Assembly (NCBI GenBank): GCA_010093485.1
Contig: MU001495.1
Coordinates: 248,001-312,000 of the forward strand
DNA length: 64,000 bases
Origin: Karstenula rhodostoma CBS 690.94
Lineage: Eukaryota > Ascomycota > Dothideomycetes > Pleosporales > Didymosphaeriaceae
Direction: 5' to 3'
Shown here in pieces: positions 41,236 through 52,426 of this stretch (position 1 is the first letter of the stretch; each line of letters opens with the position of its first letter). The translations under genes and the position numbers were made by a program. The notes beneath the pieces were generated by a model. It made no database searches and was not told where the DNA came from. It worked only from the letters and a program-made list of their open reading frames with translations.

Positions 41236-41923
41236 GGTGTTGACTTCTGTCAAACTCGATTCTGCGGAGGAGGATATGTGAAAGGACGCGTCATCCAGCA
41301 AGTCAATTGCCCGCTCGCGGTCTTCCGTCTACATCTTATACCGGCCGTTTTAGGAAGTTGCAGAACGCTCGCGGGTTCAAATTGATTACGCGTGCCCAGT
41401 GATTGGCAGCGCCAAGGACTTGTAGGTCATGGTTGAGAGGCTGGCGGTCTGGCATCATGGACAATGTGAATGGTGCATGATTGCGTGGATGCGGCAGTTT
41501 GTTCTTCCACAGCCATGTTGGGCGCATTTGTCAGGTACATGTCATGCAGGTGGTTGATGGTCCCATGGCGCACCAAGGGATGACATACGCAGGTAGCAGG
41601 AAACGATCAGCGCGCCTCCCTTGGCGAAATAAAGAGGCTATCATGGTGATCAAGAACTGTGATCTTCTTGATAGAAGAGTCCGCGATGTGGATTGATGGT
41701 GTTGAGAGAAAGATGCAATATCAGGCGATGACGAAAGAGTGGGAGCGCGCGACCCTGGCACGGAATTAAGTTCCCGAACGCAGCTCCTGCACATCGGAAC
41801 AACAGATACAGCGCACGCCCACCCCCAACCCTTTTGCCAGCATCATTCGTATGCACGGTACACAGAACGTACTGTGAATCCCGCACCACTCGCTACCCAT
41901 AGTCACCGCCAGACTCTTCCACC
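41236..41923. promoter_or_regulatory. Shared divergent promoter region (DLH-like gene / sds22)
   Basis: 688 bp between divergent starts at 41235 (minus) and 41924 (plus), with no gene in between. The last ~100 bp before sds22 are C-rich, as in fungal housekeeping leaders (GACTCTTCCACCATG at the start codon). Confidence 0.5.
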
Positions 41924-43280
41924 ATGGCAGACGCGCCGGAGAAAGCCCCGCGCATCGACCCCGCCATCGACGCCACCGGCGAGACGCACGACGCGGAACA
42001 CAAGGACAAGCCACGCGATAGCAAAGGCTGGGATGGAAAGCTGCGCGTCGACAAGAACGTGCTGGTGAATGGAAGAGACCAGGACGCCGACAGCGACGCC
42101 GAAGATGTGTCCGAAGACGAGGGGCCGCCGCCCGAGCAGCTGCCGGCTGACGAAGACCTGCTGGAAGACTACCCCGAAGACGAAGAAGAAATCGAACTGG
42201 TGCATCTGAGGATATCCGACATGGCTGCGCTGCGGCTGGACAGGTTTAAGAAGCTCAAGGTACGTGGCATGTGTTCCGGCCTTGGTATGTGTATGCCGTG
42301 TGGCCGCACGCATCCGGGAGCCATGTGGAACAACAGTTGATAGAATAACGTAGCGCCTCGGACTTCGCCAGAACCAGATCACCAACGTAGAGATACCCGA
42401 CGACATCGCCCCGCAGCTCCAGGACCTCGATTTCTACGACAACTTAATCTCGCATATCAAGGGCTTTGACGCCTGCTCCGAGCTTGTGCTGCTGGACTTG
42501 TCCTTCAATAAGATCAAGCACATCAAGCGCATAAACCACCTCACCAAGCTCAAGGATCTATTCTTCGTGCAAAATAAGATCAGTACAATCGAGGGTTTGG
42601 AAGGCCTGACCAACCTCCGTCAGGTCGAACTGGGCGCAAACAGGATACGGGTGAGTCGAGGTCGATGCATGTAGTTTGGATGAGCTGACAGCCAGGCAGG
42701 AAATACAGAATCTCGAGACCCTTACTGGGCTAGAGCAGCTATGGCTCGGCAAGAACAAGATCACCGAGCTCAAAGGGCTTGACGCCCTTACCAACCTCAA
42801 GATTCTGTCCATCCAGTCAAATCGTCTGACGTCTCTCGCCGGTCTCTCCAGCCTCAAAAACCTCGAAGAGTTGTACATCTCTCATAACGCCATCAAGGAG
42901 ATTTTCCACCTCGAAGAGAACACCAATCTGCACGTCATCGACATCAGCTCCAACCCGATCCAACACCTACAAGGCTTGGAAACCCTCAAGCACTTGCAAG
43001 AGTTCTGGGCAAGCAATTGCCAGTTGAGCGACTTCAACGAGGTTGAGAAGCAACTCGGCGACAAGGAAGAGCTGGAGACGGTCTATTTCGAAGGCAATCC
43101 TCTGCAGAAGTCGCAGCCCGTCCTTTACCGGAACAAGGTGCGGTTGGCGCTGCCGAAGATCAGGCAAATTGATGCTAGTAAGTCCAACGTATCCGAAGCC
43201 GAACTTTGAGCACCTGAAGTTTAACGAGTTATCGCGTTGATGCTGACCGAGTCGTAGCATACGTACAGCCACCCAAGTAG
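41924..43280 (+). CDS. sds22: Protein phosphatase 1 regulatory subunit Sds22
   Basis: Four exons: 41924-42259, 42354-42650, 42700-43177, 43258-43280; 377 aa. Sds22 binds PP1 catalytic subunit and controls its maturation and mitotic roles in nucleus and cytoplasm. After an acidic N-terminus (to about residue 100) it has tandem 22-residue SDS22-type leucine-rich repeats, eleven or so, of the form LxxLxLxxNxIxxIxGL (for example LVLLDLSFNKIKHIKRINHL and LWLGKNKITELKGLDALT). The LRR-cap end QSQPVLYRNKVRLALPKIRQ-like segment and the last exon ATYVQPPK finish the protein. The 23-nt last exon matches the conserved end of fungal Sds22. Length and order are normal. Confidence 0.97.
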
Positions 43281-44041
43281 GAAGACTGGGAGGAGACAGA
43301 TATCTTGTTATACCTTGGGCGGATCTGGCGGTTGTTGGGCTTGGTAAACAAGGATTAGAACCGCCAGCGCTACTTCCATCTTGGCCACGGGCACGAGATG
43401 TATTGGGCGTACGAGGTATCCAAGAGTGAGGAGTTTGCACGCCGCTGGAAAATTAATGAGAAGGTTGAGAAAGGTCCCTCCCAGTTTCGCCGCGTGGAGG
43501 CGGTTTTCGGGCGTCCCACCCCATCGCGACATAAGTGCAGCGACACCACCCTGGCCTCGCACCGAAATGTGCAGGCCTCGAGTCCCTGAGAAGACACCAG
43601 TGGAAAAATTGTTGCGGCAACATCTCACAATGCGCTGGATGAGAAATACGACCACGCGCAAGAGCGAGGCCGTCGTCCTTGGGTAGCTACCATCATTAGA
43701 TAGATACCCAAACGTCTAGCCAAACATCCTCCAGCAACTTAAGCAATGATTGAATAAGATCACCCCCTGCCCATCCCCACACCGCGCTAAACAGACTAAG
43801 CATCCTCACATCTTGGTTGCCCCCCGTGGTCCCTGGCTGCCAAACCAATCACCGCCCATGCTGCCGGTGTCACAAGATGTCCCTTTTCGACGGGTGCGTG
43901 CGAGTTGCCTATTGCGGTAGGTTGAGGGGACCGAAGCGGGGGCGTAGCGCCGGGTAGCTCGGGCGTTTGTCGGGCGTACTTTTGCGGAAGGGGTTCACGT
44001 GCGCGGAATGAAGGGGACGAGTGGTTTGTGTACTGCGACTG

Positions 44042-44092
44042 GGTGGATGGTGGATGGTGGATGGTGGTGGTGGTGGTGGTGGTGGTGGTGGT
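44042..44092. repeat. GGTGGAT / GGT simple repeat
   Basis: Three GGTGGAT units are followed by about ten GGT units ending near 44092. It is a microsatellite and explains the Gly/Val/Trp-only peptide frames seen there. Confidence 0.95.
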
Positions 44093-44398
44093 GTGTGAGA
44101 GGATTGTTCCTTGGTATCGAATGCGTAAGGTTAGGAAAAGGAGACAGTTGCAATCCATATTTTTGTTTATCACGTTACGGGACACCACTTTGTGGTTCGT
44201 GTCAACAATCAGAGAATCTTGCGTAAGGGTAGGGAAAGGGGAAAGGTGTTTTGTGGTCGAGCAGGTTGGTTGGGGATTTGGGTGAGGGGAAAGTTGCGGG
44301 GGTTGGGATTTGTCTGTTTGATGCTGGGCTAGATGGATGGTGATGTTGTAAAGTGTGCATAAATAAGCCATGGCTGGCTACTTGATAGGTGTGTAGGG

Positions 44399-44512
44399 TT
44401 GATAGCTTTCAGTGACAACAGCACTAGTTATAGCAGCTGTGGGATAAAGGCGTAAGGTTGGTAGCTTTGAATGACTACAGCAATAACTATAGCAGCTATG
44501 GGATATGTGTAC
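44399..44512. repeat. Imperfect tandem duplication (~58 bp, 2 copies)
   Basis: Copy 1 (about 44399-44456) and copy 2 (about 44457-44512) share TAGCTTT, then ACAGCA, then TATAGCAGCT(G/A)TGGGATA at the same spacing. Differences include transitions and a few transversions. Confidence 0.7.
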
Positions 44513-46883
44513 AGTTGCTCAAGACTGTGGAGAACAGCCGCGCCTTTTTGTTCCCCGGGATGTTCATCGTAGTGGCTTTTGATGGGCCTAGAGTTGAGTT
44601 TTCTAGAAAGCTCGTATGCGCATCTGGATCCTGGGACAGGCGTCTCAGGTGGTGGAAAACGGTATTCCGTGATTTTGTTCGACGAAAGACACGGCTGTTT
44701 CGCTTGCCTGGATTGTTTATGACTCGTAGAAATACTCGTGTTCTTGGAGGTAGTGAGAACGTTCTAGACAATGGAATGCGCATTCCGTGGACTTTGGCCA
44801 TGGAGAGACCAGGTTTGCGATACTTTTTCCGGGGACCTGGGATGCTGACTCTCAGAACCACCTCCGTCTTCCCATGCTACCGGCATATCCAATCTCCGTG
44901 TCGGAATGACACTCAAAGATTCGCTTCGATACTGAACCGCTCCATGGGAAGACTAGCGCTGTACAGAGGGCATCAACCAGTGCGACGGGCTGTGTACAGC
45001 AAGGAATGCCCAGATTGTCGGTGACATTGGAAGGCATCCAAGCGCTGTCCTTTCGCATCTTGAATCTGCGCCAGTCTGTGCCTACGCCTCTCAATACTGA
45101 CTTTACCACTGACTCTTCCTACTTCAGCCTGCTTCCCGAGCCGAGTTTCGTAGAATACGGATCGTGGTAGTGCTTATTATACACCCTACTGGGAGGTTCG
45201 GTGTAGGTCATCGGAAGAACATCCGGTCAATGCGAATCAGAAGTGGGCCTACGCACTGTGACCGTTCGACCCGGACTGCGTGGCGATGGGGAGTGGATCC
45301 GTCCATGATTCATGCTTCGTGGGACAGAGACTTCGGAAGGATCGTACTCGCGTGATGTTGTGCTTTCAACACGAGTTTAGCCTTGCCACTGGACGTGTTT
45401 AGCCTGGCCACTGACTTGTAGACCACCCCGAGCCTGGGGTATGCAAGACAAAGGCCCCCGAGGGAGTGAGCGTTGGTGGGGAGTTTTCTTGGGGACCTAG
45501 GTTGGTACAGATCCCTGCGTGGCTCACGGCGGTCTGCTCCCCCTGCATTGATGTGATCTTAATGTACGACATTCGAAGCATCAGCTAACAATGCTAGCTA
45601 TCCGGGCCGTTGGTCATATTTCCCTCGAACTATAACTGAACCGCGAAACAATTTACCCCATCCGCTTGCTCGCCTGCCAAAGCCCCACTGTGTTCCGGTT
45701 GAAGTACGTACATGCGGGATGTAGACCAGCGATGGGACAACTGCAAGCGAGGTGTCAAACCTTTTGGTGTTTCGGGAAACAGCAAGCGACGATCAGATCG
45801 TTCCGCGCCCACCTGCCCCTGCTGTACAATGCACCTTCCCCAACATAGTACGACGACCGGATGTAGCGAGACTTTGTTCCGTCCTTCCGTCCATGCGCCC
45901 ACACACATCGCTAATAAGATTTCGTATTGCTGCTTGTAGAAGGTAGACAGTGGGCCGAGGTTCGCGCTTGTGCAGGCTTTGGCGCGGTCGGTTGGGAAAA
46001 GAGCTTCCAGAATGGTACGTTGCGCTCCCTACTCTTTGGCACTGCAATCATCCCCTTGCCAACTTATGACCATGGCTGTGATTTCCTACAAAGGATAACA
46101 GAACAAATCTTTGATGTTACCCTGAGGCAGAATACGCCCGCTATCAGGTCTAGCGTGAACGGTTGCGGAAGTGAATGGGCCTTTGTGGGTCTCGACCAAT
46201 TGCTACCTGCGGTAACATAGCCAGTAGCCTCAAGCTGCCCCGCATGTGCCGTCAAATGTCACAGACACTGCGCAGTGTTTAGCCTGTCGCACCTTGTAAC
46301 CGAACCATAGTCCAACCCCAGACCAAGAGGGCACTCGCGAACGACCCAAACGCTGCAAAACCTGATCGGCGTGACCTTGAAAGTTGAGCATGCGTACCAA
46401 CCCAATATGTTTAATATGTGTGGAGCTTAAGAGACCCGATCTCCTGCAGCACGCCCCTGTTCTAAATATGCCATCACCCGCATCTACCGTGGTACCGTAG
46501 CCCTGACTAAACGATTATGGAATGATCTCCGCCACGCCATATACTGGTTGTTCAAACCGAACATTCGCTTCATGAAGCATACGCAACTCATGCGAGGGGA
46601 CGGCGGGCCTTTCTGCAGGCTGCGGTGAGGGATCATGCTGCCCATTGCTTTCCTCCGACAAACCTAGCCAAGAGATGACAGGCTTCATGCATGAGGGATC
46701 AAAGCTATGCATCTTGTCAGTGTCTCTTGAATTATCCGCAAAAGCTTGTCAAGTAAGGGTTTGAATTCGTTTTTAAGATCATTTAGTCTACCATATTCAG
46801 GGCCCATATTTCTCGCCCGGCCCAGTTAACTGGCATCACGACTCTTGCTACTGACTTCACGATTTGGATAACGCGCGCTCGCC

Positions 46884-48158
46884 ATGGTGCTACCAACTGC
46901 AAAAGGGCAGGCGCAACAGGATGCTTGCACAGCTGTTGCGACCGCTTTCACCATCACGTCGTGTAGGTCACTTTGCTGATTGACTGTCCACTGATGGCGG
47001 CTAACGTCGCGTAGTCCTCGTCGTTGCTCTCCGCACATATGTTCGCTCACGGATAGTGCGAAACTTTGGTAAAGATGACGCCTTCATGATTGTTGCTTTT
47101 GTACGTTTCCATTGTTCTTGATCGGGGGCGAAACGCTGACATTTCAGGTCTTCACACTTGGATATCTAGTATGTATCTGGATCGGGAGCGACAACGGAAT
47201 GGGTTACAGCGGCAAAGTCTTAGAGCTCTACCAGATGCGGACCCTCGTTCAAGCGACACTGGCTATTCAGATTCTTTACTACGTCCTGGTTGCTTGTGTC
47301 AAAATTTCCATCTGCTTTTGTTACCTGCGCATCGGTATGTTTTGGCCGAACTACCTCACAACTCGTCACTGACAAGAGTGCTAGCTGCCGACAAACACTT
47401 CGCTCGTCTGGTCAAGGGGACCATTTACTTTATCGCCACCTTCGGCGTGATTGGTGTTATTGTTTGCCTAACGCAATGTATCCCTCTCCATCAAATGTGG
47501 AACTTCACAGGAGTTCCTTTAGGAACTTGTGTAAACACCACTGCTTTTTTCTACAGTACGTTCTTCGCCGCATCTCCGAGACACATTTCGCTGACGCGGT
47601 AAAGCTACGAGCTCAATCAATATCATCACTGATATCTGGATCATCGCCCTCCCAATCCCAACACTGCTCAAAATCCAGCGCGCCAACCGCGAAAAGCTCG
47701 GGCTCATTTTCGTCTTTGGTCTCGGCGTATTCTCAACCATTTCCTCAATCGTACGCCTGCACTCGATCCGCATCTACACACAGTCTTCCGATCCCTTCTA
47801 CGACTCTGTCCCCATCAACCTCTGGTCGATGATTGAAGTCAATATTGGCATCTGGTGCGCGTCGATTCCCTCGCTCAGGATCCTCCTGATCCGCCGCCGC
47901 GCCGCCAGCCTGGCCTCGCGCTCAGCCGGCACGTACAAATATCATAGCAGCGGTCGAAGCGGGGACATAAATCTCGGCAATAGCAGGAGAGAGGGTCCGG
48001 CAAACCTAGAAAGTTTCGACATGGGCACCGTCGACCTAACGAATCCGCAGCCTGCCAGGAAAGCCAGCCAGGGCGACAGCGAATGGAGCGGCAATGGCAG
48101 CGACGACCAGATCTATTCTCCCGGCGCATATAATCCCACGGCGAACCTTCCTGTTTGA
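46884..48158 (+). CDS. Rhodopsin-domain (PTH11/SAT4-like) 7TM membrane protein B
   Basis: Five exons: 46884-46962, 47015-47100, 47148-47334, 47385-47555, 47605-48158; introns 47-52 nt; 358 aa. Family segments run in order: LRTYVRSRIVRNFGKDDAFM (loop 1), LQ-type helix 3 (YYVLVACVKISICFCYLRI), TQCIPLHQMW with GTCVNTTAFFY (conserved Cys pair), then the helix INIITDIWIIALPIPTLL and the loop before LGLIFVFGLGVFSTISSIVRL. Each appears at the expected spacing. The ~110-residue tail is Ser/Asn/Gly-rich and cytosolic. These fungal proteins are putative receptors or sensors without a proven ligand. The N-terminus is short (about 25 residues outside the membrane) and lacks a CFEM domain. Confidence 0.9.
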
Positions 48159-49034
48159 TGCGGGTATATGTGTTGCCTACGATAATGCGGGGTTGCATCG
48201 GATGGTCCCGAACCGGAGTCTGGGTGTTTGGGAGAGAGTCGCTTGGTCTTGGCTTCTTTACAGTGGTTGTGTTTGGTTCTGCTAAGTCATTCCTTTGATA
48301 TCTGCCCTGGCACGGTGGGTTTGGCTGTTAGTCTGTGGATCTCGTCACCCTCCTTGGGCGACTTATGAGGCGCGAAGGCTGGAAACTTTCAGGCTAATAT
48401 CGCTTTGCGCTTGGAACGCTCATTTGCGAAAAGAATATTACTTGTACTCGTCAACCAAGCTTCGTTAGAGCTATCAGAACCTAACATTGTCTCGATGGCC
48501 CGCCCTGCGACGTCGGAGTCATCTTCAACTGAACATCATTCGTTGCATAGAATGTTCCTTCATAAGAAACCACACTGGCTTTTCATCAAAAGCTCGTCCG
48601 CCACAACAAGCTGGAAAAGTTTGAAACGAAAGGAGCATTGACATGCATGTCGACATTAACACGTCGGGCTATTACCCCATGCAGCTGCGCGCAGACATGC
48701 GGTGAACGGACCTCAGTGCTCCGCGTGCTCGCATCTACCCTGGAGATCGCCTGCATGCGCGATGCAGGTGCAGCTGTGTGGAGTGCAGATACGCTGCGGG
48801 ATGAAATCAATTTCCAAACAAACAGGTGTGCGGGTGAATATCAAATTCCAAGAGGACCGAATGGTGTGTATGTCGTAAGAGGGAAAGAGGCGAGGGAGCA
48901 GTGGTGGCAGTGAGATCAAGCAGGCACGTGACCCTTGGAGCGCCAAAAGAGGCTAGCTTGTGGCGCAAGCTTCGAGCCCTTCTCCAATTGTGACCACCCT
49001 GCATCGCATCCATCTCAATCCATCAAAACATGCA
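48159..49034. other. Intergenic
   Basis: About 875 bp without a supported gene. The final ~80 bp contain an in-frame, ATG-less extension of the following ketosynthase (from the TAG at 48954), discussed in the findings. Confidence 0.4.
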
Positions 49035-50628
49035 ATGCGAAAGGTAGCAGTGACTGGTCTAGGGCTAGTGACCCCGTTAGGTTTAGGTGCGTACATCCGT
49101 CCCTATCCACTCGATGCTTCATTTGCTGATCTCTCCCGTGCAGGCGTGCGTCGAACATGGTCACGACTCTTGGATGGCCACTGCGGCATTGTTTCTATCA
49201 AGGACAGGAGCCCGCATTTTGCTGCGCTGCCGAGCCAGGTCGCCGGCCTTGTGCCTGAAGGGAAGAAAGAAGATGGGATGTGGAGCCCGAAAGACTGGTT
49301 GAGCGCGTCTGATGAGCGGAGGATGGCACGCTTTGCGCAGTATGCTATGGTTGCGTCTGAGGAGGCTTTGAACGATGCCGGGTGGGCACCAAAGAAGGAA
49401 GAGGACCTTGAGGCTACAGTATGTGCTTCTTTGCAATCACCAGTCACGTGCTAATGGGCAACAGGGTGTGTATATGGGATCCGGTATTGGCAGCTTGGAC
49501 GATGTGTACGAGACTACAATTGCTTATGAGAAGGGCGTGAGTTGTGGCCTCAACTTCAAGGTGAGGCGAGTATATCTGACAAGTCCAGGGATATCGAAAA
49601 GTCTCGCCTCTTTTCGTACCTCGCCTGTTGATCAATCTTGCAGCTGGTCATGTCTCTATGCGGTATGGCTTTAAGGTACGCTATTTGAGCTCTTCCAGGA
49701 ACCCTAAGCTGATTTTCTTAGGGTCCGAATCATGCTGCAACAACGGCATGCACGACAGGGGCCCACAGTATAGGGGATGCCGCTCGACTCATTCAGTTTG
49801 GGGACGCAGATGTAATGGTTGCTGGTGGCGCCGAGTCCTGCATACACCCTCTTGCTATCTCAGGCTTTGCACGAGCGAGGAGTTTGGCCACAGACTGGAA
49901 CGATAAGCCGACAGAGGCAAGTCGACCATTCGACAAAGACAGGGCTGGATTTGTGATTGGAGAAGGCGCCGGCGTGGTTGTTCTAGAGGTACCACTTTCC
50001 CTAAACTGTACTCCTAGCCAAGCATAGCTAACCAGGTGTAGGAACTCGAACACGCAAAACGAAGAGGGGCGAAGATATATGCCCAGCTCGCAGGCTACGG
50101 CCTGTCTAGTGACGCTTATCACATGACGGCACCGCGCAAAGATGGCCAAGGTCCCCGTCTCGCCATGAAGCATGCCCTTCGACATGCAGGCATTACACCG
50201 AGCGCCGTCGATTACGTGAATGCACACGCTACTAGCACGCCTCTTGGAGACGCAGCTGAAAACAGAGCGATCAAAGAATTACTGCTCGGCGAACATGGAA
50301 AGTCCAAGGCCTCGGACATCAACATCAGCAGCACCAAAGGCGCAATCGGGCATCTTCTAGGTGCATCCGGAAGCGTGGAAGCGATTTTCACCGTCCTGGC
50401 CCTCTACAACGTAAGTTTGCATCCTGTCATCTTCTAGTGAGCATATGCTAAAGAGCGCAGAATATCCTCCCACCAACTCTAAATCTACACATGCCCGGCG
50501 ATCCTCCAGAAGATTTCGATTGTAATTACGTAGCACACACGGCGCAGCAGCGCGACGTTAGAGTTGCACTCTCCAATAGTTTCGGCTTTGGAGGCACCAA
50601 TGCATCGTTGTGCTTTACAACAATGTAA
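49035..50628 (+). CDS. Beta-ketoacyl-ACP synthase, mitochondrial type II FAS (Cem1/FabF-like)
   Basis: Seven exons: 49035-49086, 49144-49418, 49465-49536, 49589-49675, 49722-49988, 50042-50410, 50461-50628; 429 aa. It condenses malonyl-ACP with acyl-ACP in mitochondrial fatty acid (lipoate precursor) synthesis. The Cys-His-His triad is complete: Cys172 in TACTTGAHS, His313 in [12 protein letters not shown] and His355 in [12 protein letters not shown]. The start [16 protein letters not shown] and end [13 protein letters not shown] are canonical. From ATG 49035 the protein has no mitochondrial presequence. The frame upstream stays open for 26 codons to a TAG but has only GTG, so a non-AUG start or an upstream exon might supply targeting. 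Splices keep every conserved block in frame. Confidence 0.95.
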
Positions 50629-50938
50629 GATAGATAATTTGTGGGTTGACCGATTTCGCCGAATGTCCTCAAAACAGTCGCGTCCTAGGCATGGTATAGT
50701 TTGGTAATTCGCCTGTGTCATAAGCGCATCATGAATTACCCCGCTGATAAACACGAGCACGTTTTTAGCGCGTGCAAAACATCTTCACCCCACTATGCAA
50801 CAGCGTGGTGCTCCTTAAAGCTTCGGAGCCACTCTACGAGTTCTTTCCACACCACATTCGAAGAGGATTTTTTTGGCGGTTATATTTGTTTTGGTTTGTT
50901 TCGAGTCGTTCATTGCATTGCGAGTGTTGAGTGTCATC
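50629..50938. other. Intergenic
   Basis: 310 bp between the ketosynthase and the NicO transporter, same strand. No other feature is seen. Confidence 0.35.
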
Positions 50939-52328
50939 ATGGAAGACCGGCCGACATCCTTTCACGAAAGCGAGGATGCCGAGACGTCAATATTTAAGAG
51001 CTGGTCAAACAAGGCGTCTGCGTACCATTCGCGTGTCCCGTACTTGAACAAGCTTCCTTTCAATGCAATAGCCATCATCGTCGCCCTAGTCACCATCAAC
51101 ATCTTCGTATGGGTAGCCGTGGGCATCGTCTTGGTAGGCCCGACCCCCTACACATCAATCCCAACTAAACCCCCCAAGCACTTCCACACGCCTCTGATAT
51201 CAACCGCCATCCTCTCCTGGACGCTCGGCCTCCGCCATGCCCTCGACGCAGACCACATCTCCGCCATCGATCTCATGACGCGGCGGCTGATTGCATCCGG
51301 CCAACGCCCCGTCACCGTCGGCATGTACTTCAGCCTGGGTCACTCCACCATCGTCATCATCACGTCCCTCGTCGTCGCCGGCACCGCCGCCGCCGTCTCC
51401 TCCAAATTCGACAACTTCTCTCGCGTCGGCGGCATCATCGGGACCTCCGTCTCCGCCACCTTCCTGCTCCTCCTCGGCATCATGAACGTGTACATCCTGT
51501 ACAAGCTCATCGCGCAGATGAAGAAGCTTATCGCCTCGGCGCCAGGTACAGAACACCTGGAGTTCAAAATCCAGGGCGGCGGCTGCCTCTTCCCGATCCT
51601 GCAGCGACTTTTCAAGCTCATCGACCGCCCCTGGAAAATGTACCCGCTGGGCGTCATGTTCGGGCTCGGCTTCGACACGTCGTCCGAGATAGCGATTCTG
51701 GGGATTTCAAGTATCCAGGCGGCCAAGGGGACCACCATGTGGCTGATTTTGCTGTTTCCCCTGCTGTTTACGGCGGGCATGTGTTTGCTGGATACCACCG
51801 ATGGCGCGCTGATGATGAGCTTGTATACGAGTACGCAGCTGGCGAGGGACCCGATTGCAATTTGCTACTACAGCATTGTGCTTACCGTTATTACGGTTCT
51901 TGTGGCGACGGTCATCGGGGTGGTGCAGTTTCTTAACTTGGCGCTGAATATGGCGGAACCCGAGGGAAGGTTTTGGGACGGCGTGGAAAGGTTGGGAGAG
52001 AGCTGGGACATTGTCGGTAAGTCGACTGTGTTTGCTTTGGGCAGGCGGGAGCTGAAATTGAATAGGCGGCGCTATTTGCGGGGCGTTTGTGGTTTTTGGT
52101 GGGTTGAGTGTGCTGTTGTACAAGCCCTGGCGAAGACGCATCGACCGGAAGCGCTTGAGGAATGCGACGTTTGAGCCACTGGATGTGCAGGCTGATGACG
52201 ATCTTGAGAGCGAAGTCGGGAGAGACGCGGAGAACCAAACGACGAAGGATGATTTGAAGACGGTCGGTGTCAGCATCGAACCTGTGGAGACGACCGATGC
52301 AGCTGGCCCCTCGGGGAGTAGGAAATGA
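50939..52328 (+). CDS. NicO-family nickel/cobalt transporter (NixA-like)
   Basis: Two exons, 50939-52016 and 52066-52328 (49-nt intron); 446 aa. It carries Ni2+ or Co2+ across a membrane, as NixA/HoxN/Nic1 permeases do, chiefly to supply urease. The hallmark is RHALDADHISAID in the second helix (H-x4-D-H), with LGFDTSSEI and a late LDTTDGALM as the other family signatures. About eight membrane segments are visible. The cytosolic N-terminus (~55 aa) and a ~70-residue acidic C-terminal tail flank them. ATG 50939 is preferred over the GTG/TTG frame upstream. It converges on the FAD oxidoreductase with 98 bp between stops. Confidence 0.94.
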
Positions 52329-52426
52329 AGCGGATGCATTATTAGACGGTATATCTACGATTAGGAAACGACACTCCGCCAACCTTACCAAAGAAGAAAA
52401 CAAGGCTTCAGCCCCAATGCAGCGGA

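Larger units (their letters stand above)
43281..46883. other. 3.6-kb stretch without a supported gene
   Basis: Longer frames (for example 44458-45024 plus, 43661-43308 minus) lack ATG starts or use the reverse shadow of composition, and none shows a domain. Short tandem structures are listed separately. Much of it may be relic or regulatory sequence. Confidence 0.45.

Noticed and set aside
43999..44285. Gly/Val/Trp-rich frames
   Set aside because: Produced by the GGT microsatellite at 44042-44092.
44458..45024. 188-codon plus-strand frame
   Set aside because: Starts with TTG inside a tandem repeat, with an equally long antisense frame and no recognisable content.
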